Assembly: GCA_019722365.1 (NCBI GenBank)
Contig: JADFUC010001455.1
Coordinates: 496,001-560,000 of the forward strand
DNA: 64,000 nucleotides
Direction: 5' to 3'
From: Lithospermum erythrorhizon
Lineage: Eukaryota; Streptophyta; Magnoliopsida; Boraginales; Boraginaceae
Shown piece after piece: positions 46,265-59,300 of the stretch. The notes below the pieces were generated by a model that was not told where the DNA came from, ran no database searches, and was given only the letters and a program-made list of their open reading frames with translations. A program made the position numbers and the translations under genes. Numbering within the stretch: the stretch's first letter is position 1; each line of letters opens with the position of its first letter.

Positions 46265-49200
46265 CTAACCTAGCAAAACCATGGATGCTTGTATTTCTTC
46301 TAAAGTTCTCCCTTTTGTCTCTGGAACCAACTTGGCAACAAATATGATTGTCAAAGCACTTATGCTGGCAAACAAGAAAAATGTCCCTGAAAATAAGAGA
46401 AGTTTAATGATTTAAAAATGTCCCTGAAAAATGCTTGTAATATGAAAAACCTCGATATATAACGATATTTACAATAAAATTCAGGCATTCACTCCCATAT
46501 ATGTGAAGAACTAGGCAAACCATTTACCTTGAGAGCTTAATTCTAGGAGGAAGTTGAAGGAATATGAAACAATCCATGAACCAAGCCAGTTGACCACTAT
46601 GACTAAACTTGCAGCCATACCTTTAACATTTATTGGAAAAATCTGAAAGAAACTCATGTCAAATATCTTGTTATGCAAAACCAGAATTTGAGTTTCAACA
46701 ACATATGCCCCAAGCTTATGAAGAAGCTCCTGCCTTAAAGAGATAGAGATAGTACGCAAAGTTACTGCTTTGATAACAAGGGTCGGATGGTGTACAACCT
46801 ATCAATTTAAGGTTCAAATTTTACTTCAAATTAAGGACATACCTCAGACATTATAACCCATGGAATTCCTCCCATGCCAATCGAGAAACTCCCGGTAAAT
46901 ATCTAGTTGTAAGTACAGAAAGATAAGTTTTGCAATGATCATATTATCATGCTTCTACTTAGTCTTGAGATTGAAAGATTTTGTTTCTAGACATTAGAAG
47001 CTTTGGATGACCACTTACCAGTACACCAACAAGTGCCAAAATAGGACTAATTTGCAACTGTTGAAGATCCTGAAAGGGGAGACAATATTTCTTGAGGAAA
47101 TAAAATTGTAAGTGATTCATAGGAGGATATTGAGTCCAAGCAATTAGCATTACCTGTAGTAGGAATGACATTCCAATAAGGAAACTACCCAAGCATGTCC
47201 CGGCTGAAGAAACCTGAAAAGACGGTATACTTCATCCTGAGCGATTCTGAGGCCTATGATGAAGTATATAAGAATCTTGACATTCTTTTACCAGTAGTAA
47301 GGGTCGCCTTCCACACCTATCGGTTAAAAAAGTTCCAACAACTGTGGTTGGCACCTGGAGAACACCAAAATAAGCAAAGTTTGTGGAGGAGGAGATACTT
47401 AGTTTGGAACTAAATAGTGTCTAACCTGAACAACCACCATAGCCGTAGATCCTATCCTACCTGAAAAGCCTGTTATAACCGATAAGTGCAAAGTAAGGAA
47501 TACAGATATATTAACAATGAAAGAGCGCAAAGTAACATTTATTAGACTAAATGATCCTCTCATCCCTGTCATTAGTTACAAACTTACAATAAAGATGAAT
47601 ACATCGAGTATTTCTAAATAGACACATCATGAGGAGGTTCATTTGTGTGGAACATTATTTACCAGCTGTTTCGAAAATGGAACTCGCATAGTATGCAATT
47701 GCATTGACCCCACCAAATTGTTGCAATACCATTAGCCCCACACCAATCTGGATGAAATAGAACCAAGTTACAACGATGGAAGAAGGGCAGGAACATAAAT
47801 TTTAGAGGTTCCTTACCAGTAGTGCCTGGCGATATTTTCTCTGAAACAAATCGGTCATTTCAGAGCTTGGGAAATCTCGAAGAGATTCTGTATACTCCTA
47901 TAAGATGGACTATTGTAATTTACTTTGTGAATGCGGCTAAAATATATCCAACAGATTAGATTTTATCTGAAATGATTTACTTCTTAGAAGACTCATGTTA
48001 TTACTTTGATTTCTGCAGCTTCTTTGCTAATATCTGCATTCTCTCCCCTAAGCCTTTGAAGTGATGTTTCACAGTCTGTCCAGCTGCGGGTTTTAGCCTG
48101 AAAGAAGCATCTAGCATTAAGTTCATGAACTTGATGAAAAACCGATCACCAGAGAATATGCAATATAATTATCAGTGGATAACAATATACTACTCCGTAT
48201 TTGTTATTAGCAGTCATACCAGCCACCTCGGTGACTCTGGAATAAAGAACAGCCCCAACAGCTGTAGAATGCCTGGAACAATTCCTAAAATGGTTCAAAT
48301 GTGGAACAGTGTTATTATATTTCATAATGTGAAGGAAACTAAAAGAGATACCACCTTAGACAATTACCAATGAGAGCTAAGATACGCCAGGAGGTCAGAG
48401 TCCCAACGAGATACATTACTGATACACCAAAACATATCATCATCTGCGGTATCAATAAGATGCAATGTGTAATGTTTCAAGACAAGAATGTGTAATGGAA
48501 TTGTTATAATTAGGTAGTACCTGATTCAGAGCTGTAAATACTCCCCGAACATTCTTTGGTGTTATTTCAGCTATATATATAGGTACCTAATGGACGAGCA
48601 AAAGACCACTTTGGGATTCAAAGATTGACAACAAGAGAATCATTAAGTGCAATTTGCATGACTTTTACCGCATAAGAAAGAGTTCCGATTCCATATCCTA
48701 TTGACAGCCTTCCAATATCCAGTAACCATGCAGTCTGGTTTCAATATTAGCAATGTACATCAAGGATTATATTAGAGTAGGTATATATCTTCCTGTTAAC
48801 ATTTTATTACACAATGTAAGTAATATATGAAATTGTAAATGGAGCTAAACAATATAACCAATGAAACATGATCATAACAAGTCACACCTTTGAGAATGCT
48901 ATTGCAATCCACCCCAGCAGACAAAATAATTCAGAGAATCCCATAGCCTGCAAGTGATAAGAGTATAAAGATATCAGGACTTGAACTAACACTGAAAGGA
49001 AACTCTATGAAATCACTACTAGGAGGAAAAATATAACATTTGGAAATCCTACAGATCTCCTTCCGAATGAATCTGCTATCTTGCCACTTGTTATGGCACC
49101 CACCATTGCTCCAATTGTCAATATTGAACCAAACAAGGAATACTGCAATGTTGAGCAAATAAAATTATACAGTAAATATATAGAAGCAGGAAAACCAAGA

Positions 49201-50103
49201 TACAGAGAAGAATTATATAAGCACTGTGCAATTGAGATCAGTTTCTTCAAGATCTATGCAGAAAACTGCAGGAAACCCAGGAAAATTATGCAGAAATATG
49301 CATGAAACGATGTTCTTCAAGATCTAAACAGAACCAATATTAGAGGTGATTGACTATGAAGCAACAGTATATTTCACCTGCTTGACTTACATCTGCAAGT
49401 GAGAGGCCTAGATCATTTACTATTCCAGATTGAGCAGGTGATGAATATCCCACCTGCACATTGACAATTAAAAGTAGCTCAGTCGTCTGATCAGTAAGAA
49501 TCTTGGAAATGATATCAGACAAACATCAATTACTCAAATAACAAAAAAGTCAAATAATACCCTTCATAACTTCAACAATAACATCTCCCAATGCCTCTGA
49601 AGAGGCTCCCGCCTAAGCAGGGTAAGGGATGATCGGATGGTATACAACCTTACCCCTGCTCTCGTTCATGATCAAACAGTTTGATCAATCCAAGTTGGTG
49701 AATCAGGGGTAGCTGCAGCTAACATCAATTACTTAAATAAGTCTTGTTCTTGAAATGTTGACAATTGACAACAATCCCAGGACTGTTTTATAGAACATAG
49801 TCACCTACCAAACTTAAACACAACTTTGAAGCAAACTACTCAAATTCATGCCTTCAACAAGAACCATCAAATGCTAATACATACTTACTGGAAGCTTGTA
49901 ACGAAAATTCAAAAATAGATGCTGGAGATGTCTATACTTACAGCAGAACCAAAAACATAGGAACCCAAAACAGCTATGATGGTGGAAAATATAACCACTA
50001 CTGTAACAGGATCATTAGTATCTCCTTCAACTCCATCTTTAAGTCTTCCAACCAATGGATTTAATGCCTCTTCCATATTCTCTACTTTTGAGTTAGTCAT
50101 CAT
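46265..50103 (-). CDS. Sugar transporter ERD6-like
   Basis: An 18-exon major facilitator gene: 50103-49942, 49453-49391, 49142-49053, 48947-48888, 48734-48669, 48586-48521, 48443-48368, 48284-48220, 48097-48005, 47897-47817, 47747-47663, 47469-47426, 47354-47292, 47213-47154, 47069-47019, 46902-46843, 46642-46528 and 46386-46265. The product is 473 residues, normal for the family. All sugar-porter signatures are present: [12 protein letters not shown] (about 94-105), PESPRWL (210-216), [14 protein letters not shown] after transmembrane segment 7, [10 protein letters not shown] and the C-terminal [12 protein letters not shown]. Twelve membrane segments are expected. ERD6-like carriers export glucose and other monosaccharides, mostly from the vacuole by proton coupling. 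The substrate cannot be told from sequence. Two Met codons sit at the start (50103 and 50100). A TACTCCGTA motif lies in the intron at 48191 and a SINE fragment in intron 1. Confidence 0.94.
49585..49675 (+). repeat. Au-SINE-like fragment, intron 1 of sugar transporter
   Basis: Reads CCAATGCCTCTGAAGAGGCT, CCGCCTAAGCAGGGTAAGGG, then GGATGGTATACAACCTTACC. It is the best preserved head region of the family also seen at 2112, 3702 and 30543, in the opposite orientation to its host gene. A further weak relative lies near 46715-46800. Confidence 0.5.
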
Positions 50104-50891
50104 AGTAATAGAAAATCAAAAGATAAAAGAAGAACTCTGAAAAATGAAGAGAGTATTTGCAGCCATTTTGGATTCTTGTTGTATATATCTCATTTTCTCT
50201 CTTGTCTTGTACTATAGTCAAGATAAGGAATTTTTTTCTTGTTGTCGTGTACCATAAAAGTCATACTTTGTATAATTTGTTGCTTCCTATAAATTATATG
50301 GTCTTAAATTAATACACAAAACCAAAATTATAAAATCAAAAACATCCTTCAAGTTCAATATTAATAAAAATTGTAAAAAAGTTAATCTTTGAGTGCCATT
50401 AAGATTAATTTGCAAGAACAAGCCTTCTATCACTACATCTCCAATGTAAAGTAGTATTTTATTACAAAGGAGTGTAAGAGAGTTTTGATGAGGTATATAA
50501 AGTCATTGGCAACATAAAATACTTGCAAGTTCAAAAGAAACATATATTGCTCCATATGTAGGAAGAATTTTCTAATATGCGTACACATCCCAAGTACACT
50601 AAAATCTGTGTATATACACCAGAATATAGACAAGCAACTTTGCAACAATCATGAAGTATAGAATAGAAGTACACCATTTACAATGCACAACCCAATCTGC
50701 ATAAAGAGGCGTTAGAATCAACTACCAAGGACGAAAATATTTATTTTATATTATGGATAGTTGTGGAGGGACGGTTTCGTTTTTGCAGGCTGGTCGGGTC
50801 TATTACTCTTTCCCCTATTTTGACCCTGCTATTAAGAAGGACGTCCAGTTTTTAAAATATCCTATATTGGCTATATACATATCAGCGGCCT
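50104..50891. other. Spacer between the RGLG 3' end and the sugar transporter 5' end
   Basis: Both flanking genes are on the minus strand, so this holds the sugar-transporter promoter (left part) and the RGLG 3' UTR (right part). AT-rich; no other feature seen. Confidence 0.5.
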
Positions 50892-53800
50892 TTAAGTATA
50901 TATCCTGATACGGCTTGTGATACTCTGTCGACAAATAGGACAGTGTGACAATCTTGGGCTACATTCTCTGCAAGTCTGCATTTCAGTTTATCATAGCGAG
51001 TTAGATACAACATTCAAGAATCAAATATTCAGCGTTTGGGGAACTTTACCAGATGTCCACATGAAAAGGCCGTGTCCTTCTTATTCGTCAGACAAACAGG
51101 GCAAACCTTCAGAAAATAGTGTAACATATAAGAAGAAATGGTCTAAGGAGACACATTGAGTGCTGATAAACCGAAGAACAAACAAAACGCTGCACGTTGC
51201 ATCGAGCTTCCATGATGCAGTAGTTGGAAATTGTTATACCACTTACATGTATTATATGAAGACTCTAAACCATGTTCTTGTCATCAACTCTCTATATATT
51301 AAGTGACAAAACTATATAACAATTTGATTGCAAGATCATATTGCAGAAAATAGTTTAACCACTTGGAGACAATCTGTTGCAGGACAACATGAATGACTCA
51401 AGAATGTGTCAATTTCTATATTCAATTGGTCCAAAGCTATTCCTGAGATTCAACATGTTATCATAATGGAGCTGCAATAGATTACATATATAGACCTTGG
51501 AAATTTCCTACCTGCTCTTCTTGATTTTGCACTGGTGTTGTAAGTTGGCTAGGTGCTCTAGTTAGAGTCATTCCTCGCTGACTGTAAGGAACTGGAGGGC
51601 GACGTGGCACTATTCTCTTTGCTTTTCCTGTCATGTGTCTTTCCCCATAGAATGGAGAGATGTTTTTTATATACGGAGTATCAAATAATAAGTACAGAAT
51701 ACACCACAATAAAAAGAATGAAACATGGCACCTATGAAATTTGTATCTTAATCATATGGAAACTCTTGGGAATGGCCATCATATAACCAGTTCTCAATAT
51801 TCTCAAAGAACATCAATATAGAATCTTCGTAAAATTAATAAAGATGTTAAGCATTTCATACCCAAGTAAGCAGAACTCTTTTGTTGCTTTATACTGGATA
51901 GGGATCTCCATTAGAGCAGCGAGGGCGAATGCAGTTTCTTTTGAAGTTTCCGTTACATTGTTTGACATTATAGACGTAAAATTAACAAACTGCATAGCAG
52001 AAAAAAGAAAGTTGGAGAATGGAAGATTGCAAAATATCTGAAGTATTTACCCCTTCATTCTCACCTGAAAATTGTCAAACTCACGAGCAGGTATCTTGTC
52101 ATCGAAACTTTTCATGTCATCCCAAGGTCCATCCCCAACACCAACAAGAACAATTGAGAGGGGATATGAACTGATGTCAATAAAAAAATCACGAGTATTA
52201 AATAATTTTCCTAAGAGAATCACTTAAAGATTAATCAGACAATGACTAAATTCCAGAGTCTACTTTTGAACTAGCTTCTACAAGTAGTTTTCCATGTGGC
52301 TCGTCAGGCAGCGTACATGCAGACTACAAACAACATTACATAAGTGTGATATCCCAATTCACAAGCTAAGGAACAAGAATTGAAAAGGTGATTCATATTC
52401 TTAAGCATATTTTTAATGAGTTTCTGGAGGTTCAACTTTAATATGTATTACATTTGTCATCTACCTCAGATGAAAAGAATGCGATTCAGTTCCTATTTGT
52501 GAACAAGTTATGATACACATACTCACTTGTCACAATATCTTGTGCTATGAGATATGGACATATTTTTTTTCTGTTGTTTTTCATTAAAAGGAATACCGAG
52601 CAAACAGGAAGACTAGAAGCATAAAAAACATGATTTATCTTCAAGAAATAGACATCACTGTTTATTTAATGATCTAACATATTCCTCTGCATTCGGATTA
52701 ATGCCAACTCTATACGACTAAAGTTTAAACTTCTGCAATTACGGTTCTAAATATATTGCACATGGTTGAGCTATGGTCAATTGTCATGTAAAAAGTTCAG
52801 ACTGATATATCCACTCAATACACTATTATACTACCTCGAGTTCACTATTGAGTTGATTGTCGCCTTCTCCTGATTGCTAAGCTCAGTATCTCCGGTATCA
52901 ACACTTCTCGTAACCTTGATGACAAGAATTATAGTATTTATTTGCTTAGATATGAGAAACCATGCACCTTTATTTGTATGCATGCAAGTGTGTTGACATA
53001 AGTAAAAGAATCACAGAGAGTCTACCTGGCCATCAGCAATGATTACCAGAACATGGTACTGTCCACCATTTCTCTCCACTATATCTACTGCGGCATCTAT
53101 TACAGGTCCATATGAAGTTGGACCTGAAACAAAGGGTGCATTCCACTAAGACATCGAGCCAGTACATATATTCAATATTGTTTGGTCGAGGCAGTATAAG
53201 GCCAAACTCTAAAGAGCATGTTGATAAGGAGAAAAGGACCTAATGTGAGTAGAAAAAAGAAAATTACCAGACAACTTCAAATTCGGGACTATCTTCCTGT
53301 AGCAGGCTAAAACTTCTTCAAAACCGTGGCAAGGAGATTGATCATCGTGAAAGCTAAACACTTCTCGATCATGTGTAATTGCTTTAGCACGAACAGATTG
53401 ATAACATGACACATGATAACGTCGGTGAACAAGGATTTCCAGTGAACAATTGATTAAAATAGCATCAGTGATTGAGGTTATTTTTATCTGAACATACCAT
53501 CACCAAATCCGAAACATGGAATCAAATTGTCTTCATCAAACGGAGCCAACGTCTTTCCAATAACAGATATGGCTTTCTCATATGGATTTGGTGTATCACC
53601 AATTGCATGCAGACTACGATTGTTGAATGAAACCTTTCCTTCAAAAATAAAATCAGTTCAATAGGTTTCAGAATGTATCAGGTAAGCAATACCAAACCTT
53701 AGGAACATCTTATAGCAAAATTAAACCTCTAAACAAAAACATTTTAAGGGTGTCATAGTTTTGGAGATAATGCCTGAAAGTATAATAATATGGAATAATA

Positions 53801-55561
53801 CTTTATCAATATCTTAGGTCAAACGCATCACAGTAAATGTTTGAAATCGAGTGCTAGCAGTAATGCTATGACACAGACAAGTTAATATGAAATTTACTCA
53901 TTATACTAACCTGTCCATTCATTACTTTTTGTAAAATCAATTCCAACAATTAGATTTGACGACTCAAGCCCAGCTTCTCGAAGAGCCTGTGTGACCTGCA
54001 CAAGCCAATCAGCTTTTCTGTTATTTTCTATAATATAGTTACATAAATGATCCCAGCCATATTAGTTCCTTATCGGTCAATGAATCTCTGCATTAAGACC
54101 CCATAGTTATATAGTACTGATGAGAGGTTTACTTGAATTTTACGATCATAAATATCAACCAAGATGGAAATGAACCCGAACAATAAAGCAGTTCCATACT
54201 TTTTGAGTTATGAGTAGAAGCCAAGAATTCTTGTTCTTGGGTCGACATTTACAAAATTAGCAACAACGAAGAGGAAAATTCATAACCATGGCTAGTTATT
54301 CAACCGAGCTATCTCAGTAGTCCTCACAATTCACAACAACTATTTTGCTACATAGTTAAACATCCTTATAAACTACTTGGTGCATGGACAAAAAGTGAAC
54401 AATTTCTCAAATAAGGCTCCAAAGACATGCTAATCAGATTGCTGTATATTTCAAGAAAAAGCTAAAGAAGACAATATCAACTCTAACAAACTGACCCATT
54501 CACTACAATGTTCGTTAATTTTTACCATCGAAAATTAAACTAGACAATTTTTTGAAGAAGGGAATACTAATGGACAATTTTTTAACATCATCATGGCACA
54601 TCAAATTCAAGCTACAAGAAATGAAGAATCAACTTTGCAGCTGACCTGCTCAAGAGACGAGAAAGTATCAGGAATATAGGAATACTTCTTCTTCATGTTA
54701 CTTTTGCTAGTAGTTGACTTGCCATCATCAACTTTCCTCAACAAAGAGGATGAAGAAGAAGTTGAAGTCTCATTTCCTCTACTTCCTGAAGCTCCTCCCC
54801 CTCTGCTACTGCTCCCACCAGCTCTACTATCATTACCTGAACCAATAGCGAAATCAAGAATTTTATGTAGGGATGACTAAGGAACGAGATACAAAAAATA
54901 AGAAAAAATATATAAAAATTTATGGGTACGAATCAAATAACATTTGTAGAAATGTATTTTAAAATTTTATTTTTTCAGAAAATTAGAGGAAGAATTGCCT
55001 CCCTACGCCCCCTAATTCGACCACTTACCTGAACCTTTTTTAAACAAAAACATGATATTACCCATGTTAAATTAGCTACTCATCTTCTTCTTCTCAAGTT
55101 TTATACATCAATAAAAAGAATCTGCAGCTGCTGCATGGAAATTTCTCCACACCTCTTTTTTACTCTACACTCATTTGCTTTATCTTAGCAAAATTAGCAT
55201 CCACCAATAAACTAAACAAAGCATCAATACCTTAATTTTTAATTTTTTCGAGATTTTTCATCGTTCTACCTACTTTTGGTATCTCCTTCCATGACTTCAT
55301 GTTTTAACAGCTGTACGGCTTACATCATAACTAGTCAATTCAATATACGATATACAATATTAAAAAATGGGAGATATATAAGTAGCCACGACAATGAGAT
55401 AGACGATACTTTTCGATTTTCCATAATTACAGAAAAGACAGTTGACACAGTGGATTAAGTCCACTCCCAAAGCAAAGAATAATGGGTTTCTATATTCTAT
55501 CTTCATCATTACATTTTCCATTACCTTGATTTATTTTCAACTCAAACTCTCCATTTGCCAT
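50892..55561 (-). CDS. RGLG: E3 ubiquitin-protein ligase RGLG (copine/vWA plus RING)
   Basis: Exons: 55561-55525, 54836-54646, 53995-53911, 53638-53498, 53381-53268, 53123-53026, 52914-52835, 52170-52065, 51989-51862, 51638-51512, 51106-51050 and 50975-50892; 415 residues, all phases consistent. A Ser/Gly-rich N-terminus is followed by the copine-like vWA domain (about 85-330). The MIDAS-like DFTKS (D96, T98, S100) and the conserved LIPCFGFGD and [11 protein letters not shown] segments are present. A C-terminal C3HC4 RING has C371, C374, C385, H387, C390, C393, C400 and C403, ending [20 protein letters not shown] proteins are plant E3 ligases acting in Lys63-linked ubiquitination, auxin, ABA and drought responses. 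Arabidopsis RGLG2 starts with Met-Gly and is myristoylated; the start used here gives MANGEF and no such site. The first exon is the least certain part. A TACGGAGTA motif lies in the intron at 51672. Confidence 0.92.
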
Positions 55562-57306
55562 GCTAAACATTGACCTATAAGGCTATAATTCTTGAAAAAA
55601 ACCCAAAAAATTAATAGAAATCATGTGCATTTTTTAGTCCATTTTTTCATTTGGGTCATTATTGTTGAAATTTGAAAAATGGTATCTTTTTTGTTTGGGT
55701 GCATAAAATCGTTGCTTTATGATCACCTAAGTACCCCATCATCATCAATCTGTAGTATTTCTACTTGGGCGTTATTAATTCGTCTTTATAGTCATATTGC
55801 TTATTATCATTCAGTATAATTGTGAAATTAGCGCGTAAACCGTTAAACTAACGGCCTGGCCAGAGCGTCCCTGAGCATCATTGGCGAGTTTAATCTAAAC
55901 GCCTCAATTGATCGTAGACAGAGCTTTCTTAAACCACACTACTCAAATATAAATATTTAGAAATGTAACCCACAAGACATGGCAAGGCTTCGTAATTAAT
56001 CTAGCTTCCTTACCAAACATTTAAATGAAAAATTCAACAACTATATTTACCAGCACCAACATCACCGTCAAGGGCTTAGCGGTTATACACACTCAAATAG
56101 TGTTGTATTTAAAGTGTGAAATCTTAATTATTTTACCTGGGCAAAGTGTCCAAGTTCTAGTGGTTGAATGTGGAGGTGAGTTAAAATATAGGTTTTGCTC
56201 CGTCTCGAATTTTTTAAAATGTTTATTTTACCTTTACATTTTTACAAAATGACATATTTATTCTATATGTTCCGTTAAAATTTTATAAATCTATAGTAAT
56301 TGGCCAACATCGGTTTGTAACTTTTCTCCTTCGTTAGACAATAACATGCCTCAATGTTTATGAATAGACTCAACCTGCTATGATAGTGTCGGATAAGACG
56401 CAACCTATCCTCAAAGGATAATGTGCTAGTTGTTTCGTAATCGATCAGAGTGATAACAAGCAATTGTTTTAATCGATCGGAGCGGTTTGAATTATATACT
56501 ACACCGATAAAGGTTTAGACAGATAACGAAATATTTTCGATTTATTATATTCAAGAGCCGAATATAAAATCTTTGCTTAAATAGGACATGAAAATATTTC
56601 ACCTTAGTTAGACAAACGTAATTTTTGTTTGTGTAGATGGGCTCTAAGCTCTAGTTCACTGGTTGTATGTGTTGCTTGTAAGTTGTAACATGTTATTAGT
56701 TGATATGGAGTATATATGAATAACCGAGCAGCGGTCGCCTATTCATCTTTAATGTAGTTTAGCATCTTTATATTGATTGGGAGCTTTGAGTTGATATTAT
56801 CTTTGCTTACTAGATTACTGCAATGTTTGTGACAATATTTGATCAGTGCCGTTCAAATTCAGGTAGAAGTAGTGCAGTTCTGTTGGCTTGTCGTCGATGC
56901 TAGTAGAACAATGTGAATCTGATTTTGTTTCGATATATTTATTCGTTTGTGACAAATGGTACTGAAGATTACTGCTAGAGTAATCTATTGTCCCTTCTAA
57001 TAACGTTTGAGAGGTACTGAAGTACTATGGATGCCTTGGTGTTTGCAAGTTTGCATTATGCAGAGTGTTAGGTCTTTGAATGAAATTGAATTCTTTATCT
57101 AAACATTGTATTGTACGTAGTATATAATATGTTCTCTTGTAACTTCAATGAAACAACGTCATGAGTAATTGAGGAGAAATAAGAGATTAGCCAATAGAGG
57201 CACTGCCAACATCCAGAATATGCCGTTGCACTATTTTACCATGTTTTGGGAGTTATGTGCCTATAAGGTAACATTAAGTGAGGTATTTTGAAGGTTTGTT
57301 TCCATA

Positions 57307-57542
57307 ATGACTATAATGAATACAATGGCAAATACAGATAAAATAGAATTGCTGGGATTGCTCATGCCTAATGTAGCGGTTGAAGCTGTTCTTCAAGGTT
57401 CGTCTCTTTACCATTTTTAGTTTTTTCTAGACCTCTTTATCTGTGGATAACATGGAAGCCTCAGTTTTGTAACCGAGTAGGCTTCACACAATTTTCTGGT
57501 TTTCTAGACTACAAATTTCTCTTGGGTCCAAGAGATCGATGA
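57307..57542 (+). CDS. Possible two-exon micro-ORF (41 residues)
   Basis: An ATG at 57307 (or 57325) opens a frame reading ANTDKIELLGLLMPNVAVEA then VLQ, up to a G|GT donor at 57398. A TTTTCTAG acceptor (ends 57507) joins in phase to DYKFLLGPRDR and a TGA at 57540-57542. The amino-acid composition looks protein-like and the junction phase fits, but I do not recognise the sequence. It could be a micropeptide, the terminal exons of a decayed gene, or chance. No function is proposed. Confidence 0.25.
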
Positions 57543-59053
57543 TTGAGACACTATCAGACAAGACAGCACTAACTGATCAGCAAGAACATGTGCCACCATG
57601 CTATTTTCGCATGTGCTACAACTCCGCTTCTGGGGTTCATTCCCAAAGAGGTTTGTAGATACATTATGCTGAGGCACCACAGTGAATAACGGAATGCAAA
57701 TATGGAATTTCAGAGGATGCAACTAACAATATCCGATTAGTTTGAAGGTCTGATGATGTCGGGGGCGTAATTCTTTCTGTAAATTGCTAATCCTTTCATC
57801 TACTGAGTTCTTGCATTGTAGTTTTGGTGTCCTAAACTTGCCAGTGTTGGATAATTGTCTGTAAACAGATCATATTATATAAACTGATCCAACTTCAGAG
57901 CACCCAAATCTTTTTTATTTCTTCTTTTTTCATTTATTACAGAATATCAATTTCTTGGCTGTAAACTAATAAATTTCTGAATAGAATATTTGGAGTATTG
58001 CCAATTATTGAGAAATAGACACAAGCTGGTTGATGTAAAATTAGACTCTTGTTAAAGTGCATTGAAATGGTTTTAGTTGAACCCTTACTCTTGCGGAGTT
58101 TAAGAGGGGTCGAATGGGCGTTAACTTCATTCCCCTGGTCCTCGAGGGCCAATAACTTCTTCTCGTCTATCAAAAAATGTATATTATATCATGCAATTAT
58201 AAGTTATTTACATATATGTTTACGGATATAAACTAAATTATCATCTTATTTCAGAAGTTATAACTTGGAGTATCATTAAAAAAACATATACATTCCTTGT
58301 CACGTTTCAGGGAGAATGAGTGGAGGAGGGTGACAAGAAGAGATCGATTGATAAGTTTTAACCTCAATATATTGCAAATAATACAACTATCTATCTATAT
58401 AGTATATATAGTATACAATTGTGTTGAAAGCGAACTGGGATATGGACTGCTGACTGGCTAGGATGTACATGCATCACATAATATACCATATGATCATCAT
58501 TTACATTTTGAGTGGAGTTTGCATTGAGATCTTAAGATGTTGTCACCTAATTGACATAACAACATATAATACTTGCAAAGATAATAATTGATTTTGCTCA
58601 AGTCATAATAAATTGATAAAATAAAGGTTCTATTCATTTAGCGAGAAGTCACACGCATCTATTATTCAATCGATTTTTCAAATATTTAATATATTTTTAA
58701 TGTTTAATTCGAATTATTCTAATAATTAATGTGAAACTTAAACTCCTTTGATTTTTTAATTAATATTTTTATTTTTCAGCGATACTTGATCACAAATAAC
58801 TCTTTAAATATAATATAAAAAATTACAATAAAAACACGATGTCCATAGAGCAGATATTACATCAGATGTCCATAGTATAGACATAAATATTACTTTAACA
58901 ATTGATATCCTCTCGACTAAATATATCGATGAATTGATCATCAATATAGTATCATCATTGAATTATTGCTTTACGTCATAAATTTGCATTTATTTGTTAA
59001 TAATTAAATTTTGTGGATCCCAATATATAAAATTTATGAACCGTATGGAATTA

Positions 59054-59086
<33 letters not shown>

Positions 59087-59222
59087 TCTACCCAAAGCAT
59101 ATGGTTATTTAACGAAAACACTTATTATAAATAATAATAACAATAGTTCTACATAATAATAATAAAAATAAATAATAATAATAATAATTCAACAAAAAAT
59201 ATATCATTATTTCACAAACTCC

Positions 59223-59256
<34 letters not shown>

Positions 59257-59300
59257 GTTCTACATAAAAAATATATTATTATTTAACCAACACCATTATT
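59054..59300. repeat. AAT microsatellites inside a larger tandem repeat
   Basis: Three runs of (AAT)n, about 59054-59088, 59166-59190 and 59223-59256, are each followed by a similar unique stretch of the type TTCTACxxAAAxxATATxxTTATTTxAC. The microsatellites are therefore parts of a 70-90 bp higher-order repeat, each run expanded to a different length. Confidence 0.75.

Noticed and set aside
47195..47413. Plus-strand frame of 72 codons
   Set aside because: Antisense of sugar-transporter exons 13 and 14.
57504..57722. 72-codon minus-strand frame
   Set aside because: Overlaps the micro-ORF exon on the other strand and shows no domain.
57937..58173. 78-codon minus-strand frame with a Lys-rich segment
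   Set aside because: The first 40 residues look somewhat protein-like, but I recognise no family and see no splice context; not strong enough to list as a gene.
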